The notes under the pieces are model-generated. The model saw only the letters and a program-made list of their open reading frames with translations. It was not told the DNA's origin and searched no databases. Shown in pieces: positions 62,201 to 64,000 of a stretch of 64,000 nt of DNA. Source of the stretch: Heterobilharzia americana (Eukaryota > Platyhelminthes > Trematoda > Strigeidida > Schistosomatidae); the NCBI GenBank assembly GCA_944470555.2, contig OX104131.1, positions 13,446,515 to 13,510,514 on the forward strand, written 5' to 3'. A program made the position numbers and the translations under genes. Position 1 is the stretch's first letter; each line of letters opens with the position of its first letter.

Positions 62201-64000
62201 ATTGTATCTGTACATTGGATAGGATGCATGAGGTTATGAAATTACTGACTTAAATACTTGCGGGAAACGGATATCCACTGATTTTTTATAAACCGTTGTG
62301 AAGATCACGTAGCTCTGAAGCCAACTCTGTTCAAGGTCCCTAAGAAACACGTCCATATCATTCCACCATATAGAGGGGAGTTAATTAGTATTATTTTGAG
62401 GCATAGGCTGACATCAGTCATGAAAAAAACATATTATGCAGTGAATCTTATCACTGTGGAAAAAACAAAAAACATCCCCCATCACAAATCTAAACACTGC
62501 ATCATTGATTACGCCACATTCCATTGTGTTCACCAACTTACATCTGTATGTGGTCACGTATAAATACGGAGGAGCAGTCGAGCCATGTAGCTGAGAGTTG
62601 GAGAACATGTTCTTAAATAGCTTCAAAAACAAACAGTGTGAAACCGTGATAAACGCTAGTAGGAGACAACCCTCTTCATGTATAGCTAAATACGTATCAT
62701 AGAAACAGCTCACAAAACTAATTTATTCTTACACTACACCTACCTTGGTAAATTTTTTTGTAACCAAGATTAAGATGAACTATGTCACTTTGCGTTTGTC
62801 CTCATCTTTAATCATTTTAATCCCCTATTATGTTGATTGTTGTATTTATCTTCCCACTCCCTGGTTTAATATATACTGACTTGACAAGTAAATGTATGAT
62901 GGAAATGTTCAAAATGTAATGCCCAAATACATCGCATTGTTAAGATAAACTTCATCTTCGAATTACGCTATCGAATTTTTTTGCTATTCATAGAAAGATC
63001 TGACAATATAACATAAGAAATATTTTAAGAAATTCGCCCATCTTTTAAAAATAGTTTTTAGTTGTTTACATAGTCCTAATTTAAACTGAGATGAAGTTCA
63101 ACCAGAGGAGTATGAAACTTAGTCCACTAGTGTAATTTTATTCAAAGATGGTTTGTAGACTAAGTCGATGTATCACAGATGGAAGATAACTTGAGTTATT
63201 GTGTGACTAACAAATGGTAAACTGATATATGTATTGAACCTTCTGCATTAAAGCGAATTAATTAATGAAGGTGTGGAATAAGTGTACTGACTTGAAGAGT
63301 AATTCAACCTTAGACTAGTCTCTCTGATAAAAAAAACACAATTATCTAGTACCATCCACCGGATTATGCTTCGAGAATAAGTAATGTTCAGCTTATAATC
63401 ACTCCCTTGTTTAATTTCTTCTGTAAAAACATTATCCAGTGAAAAAACCACTAAGAATCATGTTAAATGAACTAATTTAATATGAATGTTAGTTATTACT
63501 GAAATTTAGCATCGTTCTAATTTCCCATTTTGATAAAAATTGCTCCTAACGAATTACAAGAAACTTCAACACATAATTCATTTCATAATAATGCTGTGTA
63601 TATGATTTTAAACGTTTTTATCACTATAACTATGACTATCAAACGATGTGTTGAATAATTTAACTCCTGTAACAGTAATGATAAAGAAAGATTGACAAAC
63701 ACAACTGTTTCTTGTGATAATGTTTACAAAAGCAGTTCAATTCGTATGAACATAGGAATGACACAAATTTAATGCACTCGGATAAATGGTATTCAGTGTT
63801 TTGGTTCATATTCGACCCTAAAGTCTGAACCTGAAAAGTAGTTTTGATCTGCTCTAGTGTTTTTTTTACTAACCATTTTTTGGCGTTTTTAGTTGTCCTT
63901 CCATTTAAACGTTAGCGTAAAGTTGTTTTTCAGCAGCTGTGCTTATAGATAAATAGATGAAGTATCAATGAACTTCGTTTATTGTTCCAAACTGCTTAAC
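62201..64000. other. Unassigned right edge
   Basis: No supported gene, RNA or repeat. The minus-strand frame 62713-62414 has no recognised domain; part of this stretch could be the decayed 5' portion of the Penelope-like element. Confidence 0.4.

Noticed and set aside
1..64000. LTR retrotransposons (gag knuckles, integrase, paired LTRs)
   Set aside because: I found no Cys-His knuckle, no D-D-E integrase block and no paired terminal repeats of the right spacing.

Overview
The window looks like nuclear DNA of a blood fluke (Schistosoma or a close relative). It is AT-rich, carries no long uninterrupted gene, and is full of decayed repeats of types known from schistosomes: RTE-clade non-LTR retrotransposons, Penelope-like elements with YVDDTF reverse transcriptase, and tRNA-derived short repeats that end in a hammerhead ribozyme (Sm-alpha type). 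The identification rests on motif recognition alone; no search was run. There are no operons, no bacterial-type genes, no rRNA and no CRISPR array.

Layout. 1-6.66 kb: unassigned DNA with an unknown interspersed repeat (R1, second copy at 24-25 kb) and a shorter one (R2, second copy at 28.7 kb). 6.67-9.84 kb (-): the longest element, an RTE-like retrotransposon with endonuclease and reverse transcriptase remnants. 9.95-10.12 kb: an inverted repeat. 10.50-11.33 kb (+): a fragment of a second RTE family (SR2-like). 11.3-36.5 kb: mostly featureless, with short hammerhead-type repeats near 13.1, 17.2, 25.7 and 29.9 kb and a lysine-tRNA-like remnant at 33.8 kb. 36.6-43.9 kb (+): a possible multi-exon gene for a small secreted protein, with tiny phase-compatible exons like the schistosome micro-exon genes (MEGs); three more hammerhead repeats and a near-palindrome of about 220 bp lie in its introns. 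44.2-44.9 kb (+) and 58.3-59.3 kb (+): two 5'-truncated copies of the first RTE family. 48.8 kb (-) and 58.1 kb (-): further tRNA-derived repeats. 52.0-52.9 kb (-) and 60.95-62.2 kb (-): two Penelope-like remnants. 55.6-55.9 kb (-): the 3' end of the SR2-like family. The rest shows nothing I can assign.

How the parts relate. The mobile elements are all dead as protein genes: frames are shifted, stops are frequent and catalytic Asp residues are lost. The three copies of RTE family 1 share the same frame lesion, which suggests a defective subfamily spread with borrowed machinery. The short repeats carry pol III box A/B-like motifs followed by a hammerhead; most ribozyme cores are damaged, but one at 39.8 kb keeps every core residue I could check. 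The only candidate host gene is the micro-exon-like model at 36.6-43.9 kb, which is a hypothesis built from splice signals and phase agreement.
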